From positions 297,338,844-297,402,843 of the forward strand of contig OY821517.1 in assembly GCA_963682025.1 (NCBI GenBank): a stretch of DNA of 64,000 nucleotides, in the 5' to 3' direction. Of this stretch, positions 10,854 through 21,815 are shown in pieces (positions within the stretch are counted from its first letter, which is position 1; the number at the start of each line of letters is the position of its first letter). This DNA is from Cordilura impudica (Eukaryota > Arthropoda > Insecta > Diptera > Scathophagidae). The notes below the pieces were generated by a model. The model had not been told where the DNA came from. It saw nothing but the letters and a program-made list of their open reading frames with translations, and searched no databases. A program made the translations under genes and the position numbers.

Positions 10854-11880
10854 AAGCCAAGGGTTGAAGTTTAGAAAGAAAGGATTTTTCCTACTTATTC
10901 GAGTGAAAATTCTCAATTTCAAGGAGATTCGAACCTTCCTAACTTTATTGAAGAACTCGAGACACCAGCAGAACTATTTAGTTTTCTTTTCACCGATAAA
11001 CTACGTTGTAGGTCAATCGACTTTAGTCGCATTACAAATTGATATTAATAAACCTGCTAATATTACTCGGAACGAAATAGATCAGTTTATAGGCGAGGTC
11101 AACTAAAAAGGGTTGCAAAAATTTCTAAGTAAAATTTTTCAGGCATAGTCATATACATGTCTTTATTAAAGCTACCAAGAACTGTACGTAGCAAAATGAC
11201 ATGTAGTAAATGGGAAACCATCAAATGATTTCTGCACTTCAAAAATAATGAAAATATAAGACCACGAGGTGAACATGGGTTCGATAAGCTCTTCAAGATT
11301 CGACCATTGTGGGAAAAAATTCGTAAGCGGTTGCTGCTTATGAGCAAAGAAAAACATTTAGTGGTTGATGAACAATTAATACTCCAAATAGTGCCGACAT
11401 CATCTTAAACACATGATTGGCATGTGCGTTGCGGAATAATTTATCTGTTGTTTGACTTCAAACTTGCAATAGCTGAACATCTTAGTAAGGTTCGTAAATT
11501 AAAAAACGCTGACGGCCAGTCTCTACAGCATCAAACTATCCATCAACAACTAGAGAAAACACACCCATTAGGAGTAAAAAAAAAAGAAAGCGACAGGATT
11601 TTTCCTTGAATTCAGTACGGACTGACGGAATAGGATATTTCCCCAAATGGATGGAAAACCGACAACTTTGCCAAAATGATTGCTCTTTTCGTTCATACAC
11701 TTTTTGCGAAAAATGCAACGTGTTCTTATATTACAATGACGAAAGAAACAAGTTTCCCCACTAAATAAATTAATTTCTTTTTTAAATAACTGTAAATGCA
11801 TATAAGGCCATACATGGCTCCATTTTTTTTCTTCCAAATATTACAGTGAATTTTTAAATTTTTGTTACACATTAAGTTGT
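10854..11880 (+). pseudogene. Main part of the old piggyBac transposase (PGBD type)
   Basis: Broken frames give recognisable family blocks in order. EELETPAELFSFLFTDKL comes first, then ITRNEIDQFIG (near 11060-11095), FKNNENIRPRGEHGFDKL with FKIRPLWEKI (11230-11325), VVDEQLI (ending near 11390), FKLAIAEHL (around 11450) and a Cys-rich tail (11600-11770). Between about 11395 and 11430 the catalytic middle, including at least two of the three Asp blocks, is missing. Several stops and frameshifts make it inactive. It is closer in wording to PGBD2/3-like proteins than to the inner element, so the two belong to different piggyBac subgroups. Confidence 0.75.
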
Positions 11881-12298
11881 CCTAAATAAACATGTATTTA
11901 CGGTATTTTATTTTTTTTCTTTACATAAAACAAGTTCATGCAGTAGAGGGTTAAGTACTTACATATATCATATTATTTATACATACATATATATTTATTT
12001 CCAGATTTTAATTAAATTATAAATATCTATTTCAATAAAAATTTTTTAACATTTTTATAAACATACTAGATGTTTTTGCCCGGTCTTGTCAGGGATCCAA
12101 GGGCCTTTGACTTGAAATATGGTTCACTATTCTTACCAGGCGCTGAATACTTATTCCCCAATGAACAAATTCCCCAAAAAAATGAATTTAATTTTTTATT
12201 TCAATTTAAATTTTTTTCATTTTTCAATTTGAAAATTTTTTTATAAGACGCTACAGCAAAAATGCTTCAAAAATAAGCTGCGAAACCGCTTTAAGTTT

Positions 12299-13067
12299 TT
12301 ATACCCTATACCACTATGTGGTTTGGGTATAATGACTTTGTGCTGCTGTTTGTAACAACCAAAAATATTTGACCTAGACCCATCTTTAATTATACCGATC
12401 GAATCAGAATCACTTTCTGAGTTGATTTAACAATGTCCGTCCGTCCGTCCGTCCGTCTGTGTGTCCATGTAAACTTTGTAATCAACTGCAGGTCGCAAAT
12501 ATGAATATATTTTGATGAAATTTGGTATATAAGCTTTTATCGGCCATGGGATGAACGCTGTTGAAATTAGTGAGAATCGGTCCATGTTCAGACCTAGCCC
12601 CCATATAAATTACCCCTATGAAATCGACATAAATTGCCATAAGATCCAAATTGTCATATAGATCTTACTCAAATTGGGATTGTATGCGTTCATTACACCC
12701 ATCCATGAGTAGTCCAAAAATGATCCCTTTGGCCCCATATAGAGCTGCTTCCCAATCTTCATTTAAATCTATTAAAAAACAAAAATATTGCACTGATTCT
12801 TCTCAAATTTTGTTTGTATATATTTTTGCAAAATACAAGAGACTTTACCAAATATGATCCATTTTTGGACCCAGTCCCCATATGGATATAGCATCCGATA
12901 TGAACTTTTTCATATCTGCAGCCAAAAAAATTAATAAAAATCCCAATCAAATTTGGTTTTTGCTTATTTTCTATGTCCAGTTAGTTGGGCCCAAGAGATA
13001 GGGTTTCTAAACGCATGGTATAGGGTATCATATAGTCGGTCTAGACCGACTATAATTTTCTTACTTG
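12299..13067 (+). mobile_element. Helentron-like element, copy B, inside R1
   Basis: Best-preserved plus-strand copy. It starts ATACCCTATACCACTATG, has (GTCC)n at 12436-12463, the perfect palindrome core GTCGGTCTAGACCGAC at 13035-13050 and the end TTTTCTTACTTG. The R1 unit at 17697 lacks it: there GCTTTAAG runs directly into the T tract and CAGTTTATTTATAAAC. Insertion within a T run with no visible target duplication fits Helentron T-T insertion. Confidence 0.8.
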
Positions 13068-13289
13068 TTTTTTTTTTTTTTTTGAATTTATTTACTTTGT
13101 AATATCAAATATAAAAGAACCGTTTGCAAATCAAAGGAACCAGAACTTTTTAAAATTGATAAGTGTTCATCATTGAGCAGAGACATCAAATGGTAAAATT
13201 GTGCCGCAAGGTTGCTTTAAGCAACTGCATATAGCATATTTATAGTAATTATTGCACATACGTAGATAAAATTTATCATAGAACTGATA

Positions 13290-13640
13290 ACACTGAACAC
13301 TGAGCTGTGTTCCGCGAGCGAGTCGAGTCCGCGCCCGAGCGTTTGGCAGCTACACCGGTGCAGCCGCGCATCTTATTTTAGTCGCCAAAATATATTTTTC
13401 AGATCATTGCGATATTTTAGCTAAGCTCTTTTCGCGAATGCGTTGCGTTGCGTCCGCGTCCGTGCGCCGCTTCCGCACGTTTGGAAGCCACAGCATTACT
13501 GCCGCGCAGTTGTTGTCAACTTATTTTAGTTGCCAAATTATATTTTTCGGATCATTCAGATATTTTAGCTAAGCTGTGTTCTGCGAGCGCGGACCTTCCG
13601 CGCACCGTAATAATGCTATCGAAAAGAATACCGATTTTAA
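13290..13640 (+). repeat. GC-rich tandem array (CpG-rich), first block
   Basis: About two units with GTGTTCCGCGAGCG, GCAGCCGCGCA and ATATATTTTTCAGATCATT. It stands out against the AT-rich surroundings. The longer block is at 18165-18880. Confidence 0.75.
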
Positions 13641-13892
13641 TTACGTTTAATGCAGGACAGATATTGAGAGCAGCATGGGGAATTTGTTCATTTCTTTGGG
13701 GGCCTTTTTTTTAAATTGGGTAATTTGTACATCGTGAAGTAATTCCCCAATTTTTTCGGGGCGAAGTTCATTCTTTTTTTGGGAATTTGTTTACTGGGGA
13801 CTAAGTACTCAGCGCCTGCTTACCATTGCAACTAACTTTGTTTTTGCATGGATTATCTTGAGTGTATAATATCTAAAAGTTACGAATTTTAG

Positions 13893-14570
13893 TTATTCTA
13901 GAGCCATAGGATGTACAACATTTCCGGTTTTTCCTTCTGGTGCATGTACGAAAATATTGTGCTAGCTCCCAAATTTGGGTCAGGCGACATATAATTGTCT
14001 ATAAGAAAAATAGGGAGTTTCTATGTTGATACCTGCTTCCATAAGAGATTGTTCTCTTATGTACGTTATGTTAGGAAAAACTTTTTGCACCATCTCTTGC
14101 AATGAAGGAGCCAACTTACAAAAGTATTCTGGTAGGGATATTACAGTCGTTTCACATTCTCTGGAATCAGCTTGTCTTATCCGTTGGCCCTCAAGACTTT
14201 GTTGTCTCGTTTGAGGAATTTCACATTCCTTGAAGTCAGCTTGTCTTATCCATTGGGCCTTAGGACGTTATTGAGTCGTTTCAGGAGTTTCACATTCCCT
14301 GGGCTGAGCTTGTCTTATCCGCTGGTACCGAAGACGTTACTTAGTCGTTTCAGGAGTTTCACATTCCCTCAACTCAGCTTATCTTAGACCCTGGATTTCT
14401 AGACGCACTTAAGTAGCTTCAGGCATTTCCGCTTCTTTTAAAAAAGCTTGTCTTGATTTTTAGGCTTCAAGACGTTATTGGGTTTATTCAGGTGTTTCAG
14501 CATTTCTCGAATCAGATTGTCTAACTCGTTGAGACTCGATACGAATTTAGGTCTGATCGGGTTCTCTAGA
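13893..14570 (-). pseudogene. Helitron/Helentron helicase relic with 23-residue repeats, internally deleted
   Basis: On the minus strand six 69-bp units (14151-14565) read as a 23-residue repeat with the core RIRQAD(S/F)(R/K)ECE, interrupted by some stops. The frame then runs into VISLPEYFCKLAPSLQEMVQ, next QSLMEAGINIETPYF, then SYRQLYVA and FVHAPEGKTGNVVHPMALE, stop at 13893. The last blocks match the C-terminal end of the Helitron superfamily-1 helicase (usual wording HGQLYVACSR and APEGKTKN). Arg-rich repeats near the N terminus are known in such proteins. Rep and most helicase motifs are missing, so a large internal deletion joins the N-terminal repeats to the C terminus. It is the only candidate trace of an autonomous partner for the adjacent R1 and S1 repeats. 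Confidence 0.7.
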
Positions 14571-14954
14571 GTTCTGCTTAGTCTAACCGTTTTGCATTTG
14601 AGGTAGTACGGCCTACATGCTATGCTTTAATGTGCAACTCGCAGTTGCAAATAATTCTTTTTCCACCTTTACAACTCATTTATATAGTGAACAAATTGAA
14701 ATGGAATTATTTTTAATATTTTGGTTTCCAATGTAGCTAAAAAGGCGACATGGAAATATTCGTATGAATTAACCTCATCTGAGTAATCCTACAGAATTAG
14801 TCAACCTGAATCTGTTCACCCATGAAATAAATCTGCACTAATTTTTGGGTGTTACAACCCATATAATGGTGTAAACTCAAGAGCAGTAAGTAAAGAGATT
14901 CATGCACAAAGTTTTAGGGAAGTACATTGAATAATTACAATATGTTAGCAAAGA
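14571..14954. other. No clear gene; may hold the far N-terminal end of the helicase relic
   Basis: Minus-strand reading upstream of the 23-residue repeats continues for about 50 residues with stops (NAKRL is readable) and then fades. Nothing else recognised. Confidence 0.35.
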
Positions 14955-15275
14955 CTAAAAGCGTATAGAGGAAATTAAAAAAGTGGGCGCGACCGATAAA
15001 AATATATGACGACCTTGGCTGGAATATGAGAATAATGTGCAGTAAATTCGAGCGAAACCCGTAAAAAAATTAAAAAAAAGTGAACGCAAAAGTAGGCGTG
15101 ACCGGTAAGAAGCACATGGCGACCTTCTTTGGGGTATGGAGATCGTGTGTACCAAATTTCAGAGAAATGCGTTGAAAAGTTAAAATTTCTGTAGCGAACA
15201 AATATACCAAAAAACAGAAAATGAGTAGTATATAAAAAGTGGTCGCAAAAGTAGGCGTGGCCAATAAGAAGCATA
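14955..15275 (+). repeat. Tandem array S1, two units
   Basis: Contains AGTGGGCGCGACCGATAA, AAGTAGGCGTGACCGGTAAG and GTAGGCGTGGCCAATAAG-type monomers, more diverged than the arrays at 19130 and 28815. Confidence 0.75.
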
Positions 15276-15282
15276 TGGCAAA

Positions 15283-15510
15283 TTTGGATATTGTGCTAAG
15301 GAAACTGCAGAAATATATACAACCAAGCGCCTATGTGGAAATATGTCTGCAACAGTTCACAAGATCTATCAGAGGAAGCTCAGGAAAAAACAAAATGAGG
15401 ATTACAGATTTTATAGAGAGCACAATACTAGAAAAATTTCACAAAATTCCACAAATTATCTATTTAATATATTATTGGTAACGTCAGATCCGTTCGCCTC
15501 CAGTATTTGA
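15283..15510 (+). pseudogene. C-terminal relic of the arthropod 'EEAxEARNK' repeat family
   Basis: An open frame of 75 codons begins right after the S1 array. It reads FGYCAKETAEIY, then MSATVHKI, then NEDYRFYREHNTRKIS, LLVTSDPFASS and a stop. A neighbouring frame inside it reads DLSEEAQE, so small indels have occurred. The block order matches the relic at 54518-54978 (MSATIHKI, ASEARNKHYKKDR, SDSYISS). I recall such proteins (LSEEAQEARNK, then SDP-ISS) as numerous arthropod hypothetical, transposon-associated ORFs. The N-terminal part is absent and the function is unknown. Confidence 0.6.
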
Positions 15511-16445
15511 AATCAATGTAAAGTGGAGCATCGGGATTTAGATAAAGAAGCCAAAAAAAGGACCAGAAATAACACAGCACAGAATATGGAATATTTGCAA
15601 TCAATATATGAATCAAATGAATTATTCATTATAATTGTCTTTCTTTATTATTTTTTAAGTACGATAAACATAGTATTAGTAAAAAAAAAAAAAATAAACA
15701 GCACGTCCCATTATTACAAAATCAATTAAAATCTATTGCAGTTTTTATTTTTAAAAGGTTTTCTTAGCCGCAAGTCAGGCCGTCTTGGCGTTCTATCCGG
15801 CCAATTTCTTTCACTCTTTTTTATGAAAGGTATTTAGACGCAGATATGTCATCAATCATTAGAATTTACTCAGCTCCTACCTTTCTCAAATTCTACTCAA
15901 AAGCGATTCATCCCTGTACATTTCTCATGGGACACATTCACTCAAGCAATTCGAATTCTCATAGCTCCTTTTCTAATAAATGGATCTTGATCGTTTCACT
16001 CTCAGAACACTCAGCTCTTCCTTTTAAGCTACTAACTGCTTAAATTAGTTGAGTTTGCGGAAAATTATGCGCGCATAATCAACTTTACATTATGCAACAC
16101 GAAAGTTAACGTACAGATTTCATTACAATAAATGCATAACACATGCCCCGTGTTGAAATGTGAATTGCCAAAAATTTTAATACCTTTAGGTGGCATACAA
16201 GTTGCCCTTTATTTCTGTGCGTTCAACAAATATTTATAATGAAGTAAACTTAATGAATTAAATAGATTAAAAACATTGAAAGAAATAAAGTGAATGATAA
16301 AATAAAATTTCTTAAAATTTGCACTCGAATTTTGAGGGCTGGACTTTGCTAGTATGTATGAAAAATTTTAAAAAATAATGAAGATTCAAAAAATGGAAAC
16401 CCATATTTTCATATCAAAATTTAACAAAAAACACCCTTTACTAAC
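15511..16445. other. No gene seen
   Basis: AT-rich. A Lys/Arg-rich open piece directly after 15510 (HRDLDKEAKKRTRNN) may still belong to the preceding relic. The remainder carries no recognisable signal. Confidence 0.4.
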
Positions 16446-17404
16446 AAACTTTTGGTATGCCAATGGGCAATCCTCTGTCAACAACAATAGCAAATATAGT
16501 GCTCGATGACTTATTAGATGAAAACCTCAGACGACTTGAAGAAAAAAACATAAAAATTAAAGCAATATACAAATATGTGGACGATTTTTTCGCAATCATC
16601 AAAAGGGAGGACAACGAAAGTTTATTGGGAGTTCTAAATAACTATCACAACAAATTAAAATTCACATCAGAAATGGAAGAAAACGGGAAATTATCTTTTC
16701 TGGATGCAAGATTACAAAGAAATGGGGAAATATTTCATTTGATTGGTACAGGAAAAACTTAGCATCAGGAAGATTGATAAATTACCACACAACACAACCA
16801 AGAAATATGGTAATAAATAGTTTTCCTACACATATAATTAACACGTTAATAAAAAAATACGAACATTCCTAAAAACCAAAAAAACAATGAAAAAATCGCA
16901 GATGGGAACTCCAAAAAATTCATCTCAATCAACTACATTCCAGCACTTACAAACTCTAGAACAATGAAGAGAATAATCCCTGCAGTGAACACCCATTTTT
17001 CTCACAAATCAAATTTGACATTACGAACACTTTTTAACAACACAAAAAGCAAAACACCGATCATGGAGCAGAGCAAAGTCGTATACGAAGTTTCGTGCCA
17101 AGGGGGAGATGGAGAAAGCTGCAATTTAAAATACGTAGGCACAACTAAAAGAGCGCTGCAAGTAAGAATGAGTGAACATGAAGCCGACGTCAAACAAGAA
17201 AAACTCACAACAGCTCTAGCCCAACATTTATATGAAAACAAACACACAACTGATTTTATAAACGTTAAAATATTGGACATCGAGAGAAAGGCTGGCAAGA
17301 GACTAAAGCTGGAAAGCCTCCGAATACAACAAAAAGGTGAAACGTCGATGAACACAAAAGAAGACAAAAATAACACAAAATCAATTTATTCAAGCGTTTT
17401 GTAA
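16446..17404 (+). pseudogene. Penelope-like retroelement relic: RT end plus GIY-YIG endonuclease
   Basis: Part 1 (16446-16762) carries the end of a reverse transcriptase: GMPMGNPLSTTIANIV, then YKYVDDFFAI with the catalytic DD, and KLSFLDARL. After stops, LASGRLINYHTTQPRNMV continues in another frame. Part 2 (16964-17404) is a linker followed by a GIY-YIG-type nuclease fold: VVYEVSCQ, CNLKYVGTTKRALQVRMSEH. Reverse transcriptase followed by GIY-YIG is the hallmark of Penelope-like elements, which resolve DNA ends by a mechanism unlike LTR or APE-LINE elements. The N-terminal half of the RT is missing, and at least one stop and one frame change are present, so it is inactive. No terminal repeat was seen. 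Confidence 0.85.
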
Positions 17405-18164
17405 CCGCCTGTGAGACTAGTGTGTAGCTCAAAATTTATTTTTATGATTATTTTTAATACTGGACTAATTTTGAATTTATTTAAATTTTTAAATTTAATT
17501 TAAAATGGTGCCACAATAAAAAAATTAAATAAATTTATTTTATTTGCATTAAAATTTAAAGAACCAGGAAGCTCAAAAAAAACAAAAAGCAGGATCATTG
17601 CGCTGATGTTCAGCAGTTTTATTTTGCTAAAATTAATAAATTTGTCGGCAAAAAATAATAAATTTTTTTGCAGTAATAGCAAAGTTTTTAGATAATACTA
17701 GCTGTTTTTACCCGGTCTTGCCCGGGATAAAAGGCCTTTGCTTACCAGGCGCTAAGTACTTAGTCCCCAATTAACAAATTCCCCAATAAAATGAACTTTC
17801 TCCCCAAAAATTTGTATGGGCAGTAAATTCGTTTTTTATTTCAAGCAAAAATGCTTCAAAAATAAGCTGCGAAACCGCTTTAAGTTTTTTTTTTTCAGTT
17901 TATTTATAAACATCAAATATAACGGAATGGTTCGCAAGTTAAAGCAATCAGAACTTTTAAAAATTTAATTACTTCATTCAATAAGTGATCATCACTGAGC
18001 AGAGACGCCAAATTCAAGTTTCAGAAATAAAAGACTAATGCGACGTTATTATTGTGTCGCAAGGTTTCTTAAAGCAACTGCTTATAGTATATGTGTGGCC
18101 TATTTTGATCAACAGGTAATTATTTCACATACGTAGATAAAATTTATCATACGACGAGTCGCAT

Positions 18165-18880
18165 CCGCTTCCGCGCGTTTGGCAGCCACACCCGTGCTGC
18201 CGCGCAGTTGTTGTCAACTTATTTTAATCGCCAAAATATATTTTTCAGATCATTGCGATATTTTAGCTGAGCTGTGATCCGCGAGCGCGTCGCGTCCGCG
18301 TCCGCGCGCCTCACGCCGCTTCCTCGCAGCTACTACCCTTGCTGCCGCTTAGTTCTCGTTAACTTATTTTAATTCCTAAAACATATTTTTTTAGAGCATT
18401 GCGATATTTTAGCTGAGTTGTGTTCCAAGAGCTCATCGCGTCCGTAGGCATCGCGTCCGCGTTCGCGCACCGCGCGCCGCAACACCTGTGCTGCCGCGCA
18501 TCTGTTGCCAACTTATTTTAATCGCCAAAATATATTTTTCAGATCATTGCGATATTTTAGCTGAGCTGTGATCCGCGAGCGCGTCGCGTCCGCATCCGTC
18601 GCGTTCGCGTCCGCGTTCCGCGCGCCTCGCGCCGCTTCCTCGCAGCTACTACCCGTGCTGCCGCTTAGTTCTCGTTAACTTATTTTAATTCCTAAAACAT
18701 ATTTTTTAGAGCATTGCGATATTTTAGCTGAGCTGTGTTCCGAGATCGCGTCGCGTCCGGGTCCGCTTCGGCATGTTTGGCAGCCACACCTGTGCTGCCG
18801 CGCATCTGTTGCCAATTTATTTTAATTGTCAAAATATATTTTTCAGATCATTCCGATATTCCCCGTCCGTAGCTTCCGCG
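18165..18880 (+). repeat. GC-rich tandem array, main block
   Basis: Four to five units spaced about 146-168 bp, each with TTTTAGCTGAGCTGTG, CGCGTCGCGTCCGC-like CpG runs and GCTGCCGC(G/T)(C/T)A. No open frame across units looks coding. Confidence 0.8.
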
Positions 18881-19129
18881 CAACGAAATGATGCTATTGA
18901 AAAGAATACTCATTTTAAATGCATTTATTGTAGGACATATATTGAGAGCAGTATGCATATGTTTACTAAAAAAAATATTTAACAAAACTCATTAAATAAA
19001 AATATGTAAAAATTTAAGAATGAATTTGGGGAGTAAGTTCATTTTTTATTTCGATTAAAAAAAATGGGGAATTTGTTCATTTCTTTTGGGTACCTTTTTT
19101 TAAGTTTGGGGAATTTGTTCACCTTATAG

Positions 19130-20337
19130 TTATTTCCGTGTAAACCAAATTTCAGAGATATCCGTTGAAACGTACAAATTTGTATAGGGAAGAAATATAC
19201 CGCACAACCAAATATGAATTTTATATGAAAATTGGGCGTAAAAGTAGGCGTGGTCGGTAAAAATCATATGGCGACCTTCCCTGGAATATGTACTCAATTT
19301 CGGAGAAAGCCATTGAAAAATAAAAGTTTGTATAGCAATCAAATAAAGAAACAAATAAAAGAAAAAAAAATAAATTTTATATACATAGAAGTTGGCGCAA
19401 AGTGGGCGTGGCCTGTAAGAAGCATATGGTGACCTTCCCTGTAGTATAGAGATCGTGTGACCAAATTTTAGACATCCCTCGAAAAATAAAAATTTCTATA
19501 GTGAACAAATATACCAAAAAACAGAAAATTAATTTTGTATAAAAAGTGGGCGTAAAAGTAGGCGTGGTCCGCAAAAATCATATGGCGACCTCTCTGGAGT
19601 ACAGAGATCGTGTGTAGCAAATTTCAGAGAAAACCGTTTAAAAAAAAATTGTGTAACGTACAAATGTAGCAAAAAACAGAATATGAATTATATACAAAAA
19701 GTGGGCGTAACAGTAGGCGTGACCGGTACGAAGAATATGTCGACCTTCCCTGGAGCTGAGAGATCGTGTGTACCAAATTTCAGAGCAAATCGTTAACAAA
19801 TAAAAATTTGTATAGCGAACAAATATACCAAAAAGCAGAAAATGAGTTGTATTTAAATAGTGGGCGTAAGTGTAGGCGTGGTCGATAAGAAGCATATGGT
19901 GACCTTAGGTGGAGTACGGGGATCGTGTGTACCGAATCTCAAAGAAATCCGTTAACAACTAAAAATTTGTATAGCGAAAAAATATACCAAAAAGCAGAAA
20001 ATGAATTGTATATAGAAAGTGGGCGTAAAAGTAGGCGTGGCCGAGAATACATATATATCGACCTTAGCTGGAGTACATGGATCCTGTGTACCAAATGCCA
20101 GAGAAATCCGTAAACAAATAAAAATCTGTATAGTGAACAAATATGAATAAAACAGGAAAGAATTTTACATAAAAAGTGGGCGTAAAAGTAGGCGTGGCCA
20201 GTAAAAAGTATATGGCGACCTTTCCTGGGGTATAGAGATCGTGTGTACAAAATTTCAGGGAAATCCGTTGAAAAATAGAAATTTGTATAGCGGTCAAACA
20301 AACAAACAAATAAACAAACAAACAAACAAACAAACAG
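19130..20337 (+). repeat. Tandem array S1, about eight units, with (CAAA)n end
   Basis: Monomers of about 155-159 bp with AGTGGGCGTAAAAGTAGGCG, ATCGTGTGTACCAAATTTCA and AAATTTGTATAGCGAAC. The array ends in (CAAA)n at 20295-20334. Open frames on either strand are by-products of the monomer. Confidence 0.9.
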
Positions 20338-20884
20338 AAAATGAATTTTATATATATAGACTAGCTGTTTTTACCCGGTCTTGCCCGGGATGAAAAGGCC
20401 TTTGACTTGAAAAATGGTTCACTATGCTTACCAGGCGCTGAGTACTTAGTCCCCAATTAACAAATTCCCTAATAAAATGAACTTTCTCCCCAAAAATTTG
20501 TATGGGCAGTAAATTCATTTTTTATTTCAATTAAAAAGTTTTTGGTTTTTTAATTTAGAAGTTTTTTATAAGAAAAAAAATGCTTCAAAAATAAGGTGCG
20601 AAACCGCTTTAATTTTTTTTTTCAGTTTATTTATAAACATGAAATATAATAACGGAATGGGCCGCAAATTAAAGGAATCAAAACTTTTAAAAATTGAATT
20701 AATTCATTCAATAGGTGATCATAATTGAGCAGAGACGTCAAATTCAAGTTTCAGAAATGAAAGACTAATGCGACGTTTAATATTGTGTCGCAAGGTTTCT
20801 TTAAGCAACTGCTTATAGTATATGTGTGGCCTATTCTGATCAACAGGTAATTATTTCACATACGTAGATAAAATTTATCATACG

Positions 20885-21371
20885 ACATTTCACTAAGCTG
20901 TGTTCCGCGAGCGAGTCGCGTCCACTTCCGCGCGTTTGGCAGCCAGACCCGTGCTGCCGCGCAGTTGTTGTCAACTTATTTTAATCGCCAAAATATATTT
21001 TTCAGATCATTGCGATATTTTTGGTAAGCTGTGTTCCGCGAGCGCGTCGCGTCCGCATCCGTCGCGTCCGCGTCCGTGCGCCTCGCGCCTCGCGCCTCGC
21101 GCCGCTTCCTCGCAGCTACTACCCGTGCTGCCGCTTAGTTCTCGTTAACTTATTTTAATTCCTAAAACATATTTTTTAGAGCATTGCGATATTTTAGCTG
21201 AGCTGTGTTCCGAGAGCGCGTCGCGTGCGCATCCGTCGCGTACGAGTCAGCGGTCGCGCGCCGCGCGTTTGGCAGCCACACCCGTGCTGCCGAGCAGTTG
21301 CTGTAAACTTATTTTAATCGCCAAAATATATTTTTCAGATCATTGCGATATTTTAGCTGAGCTTCCGCGCG
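20885..21371 (+). repeat. GC-rich tandem array, third block, cut by the errantivirus
   Basis: Three units of the CpG-rich repeat. The array stops at CCGCGCG where the errantivirus inserted, and resumes at 28525 with CGCGTTTGGCA. Confidence 0.8.
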
Positions 21372-21372
21372 A

Positions 21373-21815
21373 AATAAATACTTAATACAGACAATTAGGT
21401 TTTTAAAAAGAAAACGACTTTATTGTTTAGCTGGAAGAATTAGACTGATTTTACAAAAGTGATTTTTCTTATCCATAACTTATTGCTAAACTTAATTGTC
21501 ATCAATAATTTGTTTATTAACTTTATTGCGGAAGTTACACTTCAGCATTTTTCTTATCCATAACTTATTGCTAAACTTAATTGTCATCAATAATTTGTTT
21601 ATTAACTTTATTGCGGAAGTTACACTTCAGCATTAAAATGTTTTTAATTTGTAATTATGATTTCACAACTTTTATTTTCATAAATATGCATTTATTTAAT
21701 TTGCCCTATTTTATTTAGGAAGTCGTCGAACTTGTCTGGAGCTGAATCAGCATTTACCTTGTTTACAAGTTCGTCGACTTTATGTATAGTTTTGTTTTTG
21801 TCTAAATATGTAACT
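21373..21815 (-). repeat. 3' LTR of the errantivirus
   Basis: About 443 bp, starting AGTTACATATTTAG and ending GTATTTATT in element sense, the AGT...ATT form seen in gypsy-type LTRs. It contains an 84-bp direct tandem duplication (the CTTATCCATAACTTATTGC block at 21469 and 21553). The env stop codon (21692) lies inside it. Confidence 0.92.

Larger units (their letters stand above)
7970..11954 (+). mobile_element. Old, decayed piggyBac element, split by a younger one
   Basis: Bounded by TTAA at 7970-7973 and 11951-11954. The ends are inverted repeats CCCTCTACCGCAT and, on the other strand, CCCTCTACTGCAT (12 of 13). TTAA target duplication and CCC-type ends are standard for piggyBac. It carries a broken plus-strand transposase of the PGBD type. 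Without the 2.4 kb inner element it would be about 1.58 kb, too short for a full transposase, so it had already lost an internal part. Confidence 0.8.
12066..13835 (+). repeat. Composite repeat R1, first copy
   Basis: Begins CTAGATGTTTTTGCCCGGTC and runs through ACCAGGCGCTGA(A/G)TACTTA(G/T)TCCCCA. Most of the path is shared with the R1 units at 17697 and 20361. Near 13795-13835 the opening motif returns in reverse (GGGGACTAAGTACTCAGCGC), so this copy has inverted ends. Helentron copy B lies inside it. Confidence 0.7.
17697..20360 (+). repeat. Composite repeat R1, unit 1 of a head-to-tail pair
   Basis: Starts CTAGCTGTTTTTACCCGGTC (small stem CCCGG/CCGGG). It contains the GC-rich array (18165-18880), a linker with GAAAAGAATACTCATTTTAA, then the S1 array (19130-20337), the (CAAA)n run and the end TATATATAGA. 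The next base begins unit 2 with the same CTAGCTG start. Confidence 0.85.

Noticed and set aside
17002..17376. 124-codon minus-strand frame opposite the GIY-YIG relic
   Set aside because: Antisense shadow of the Penelope coding region.
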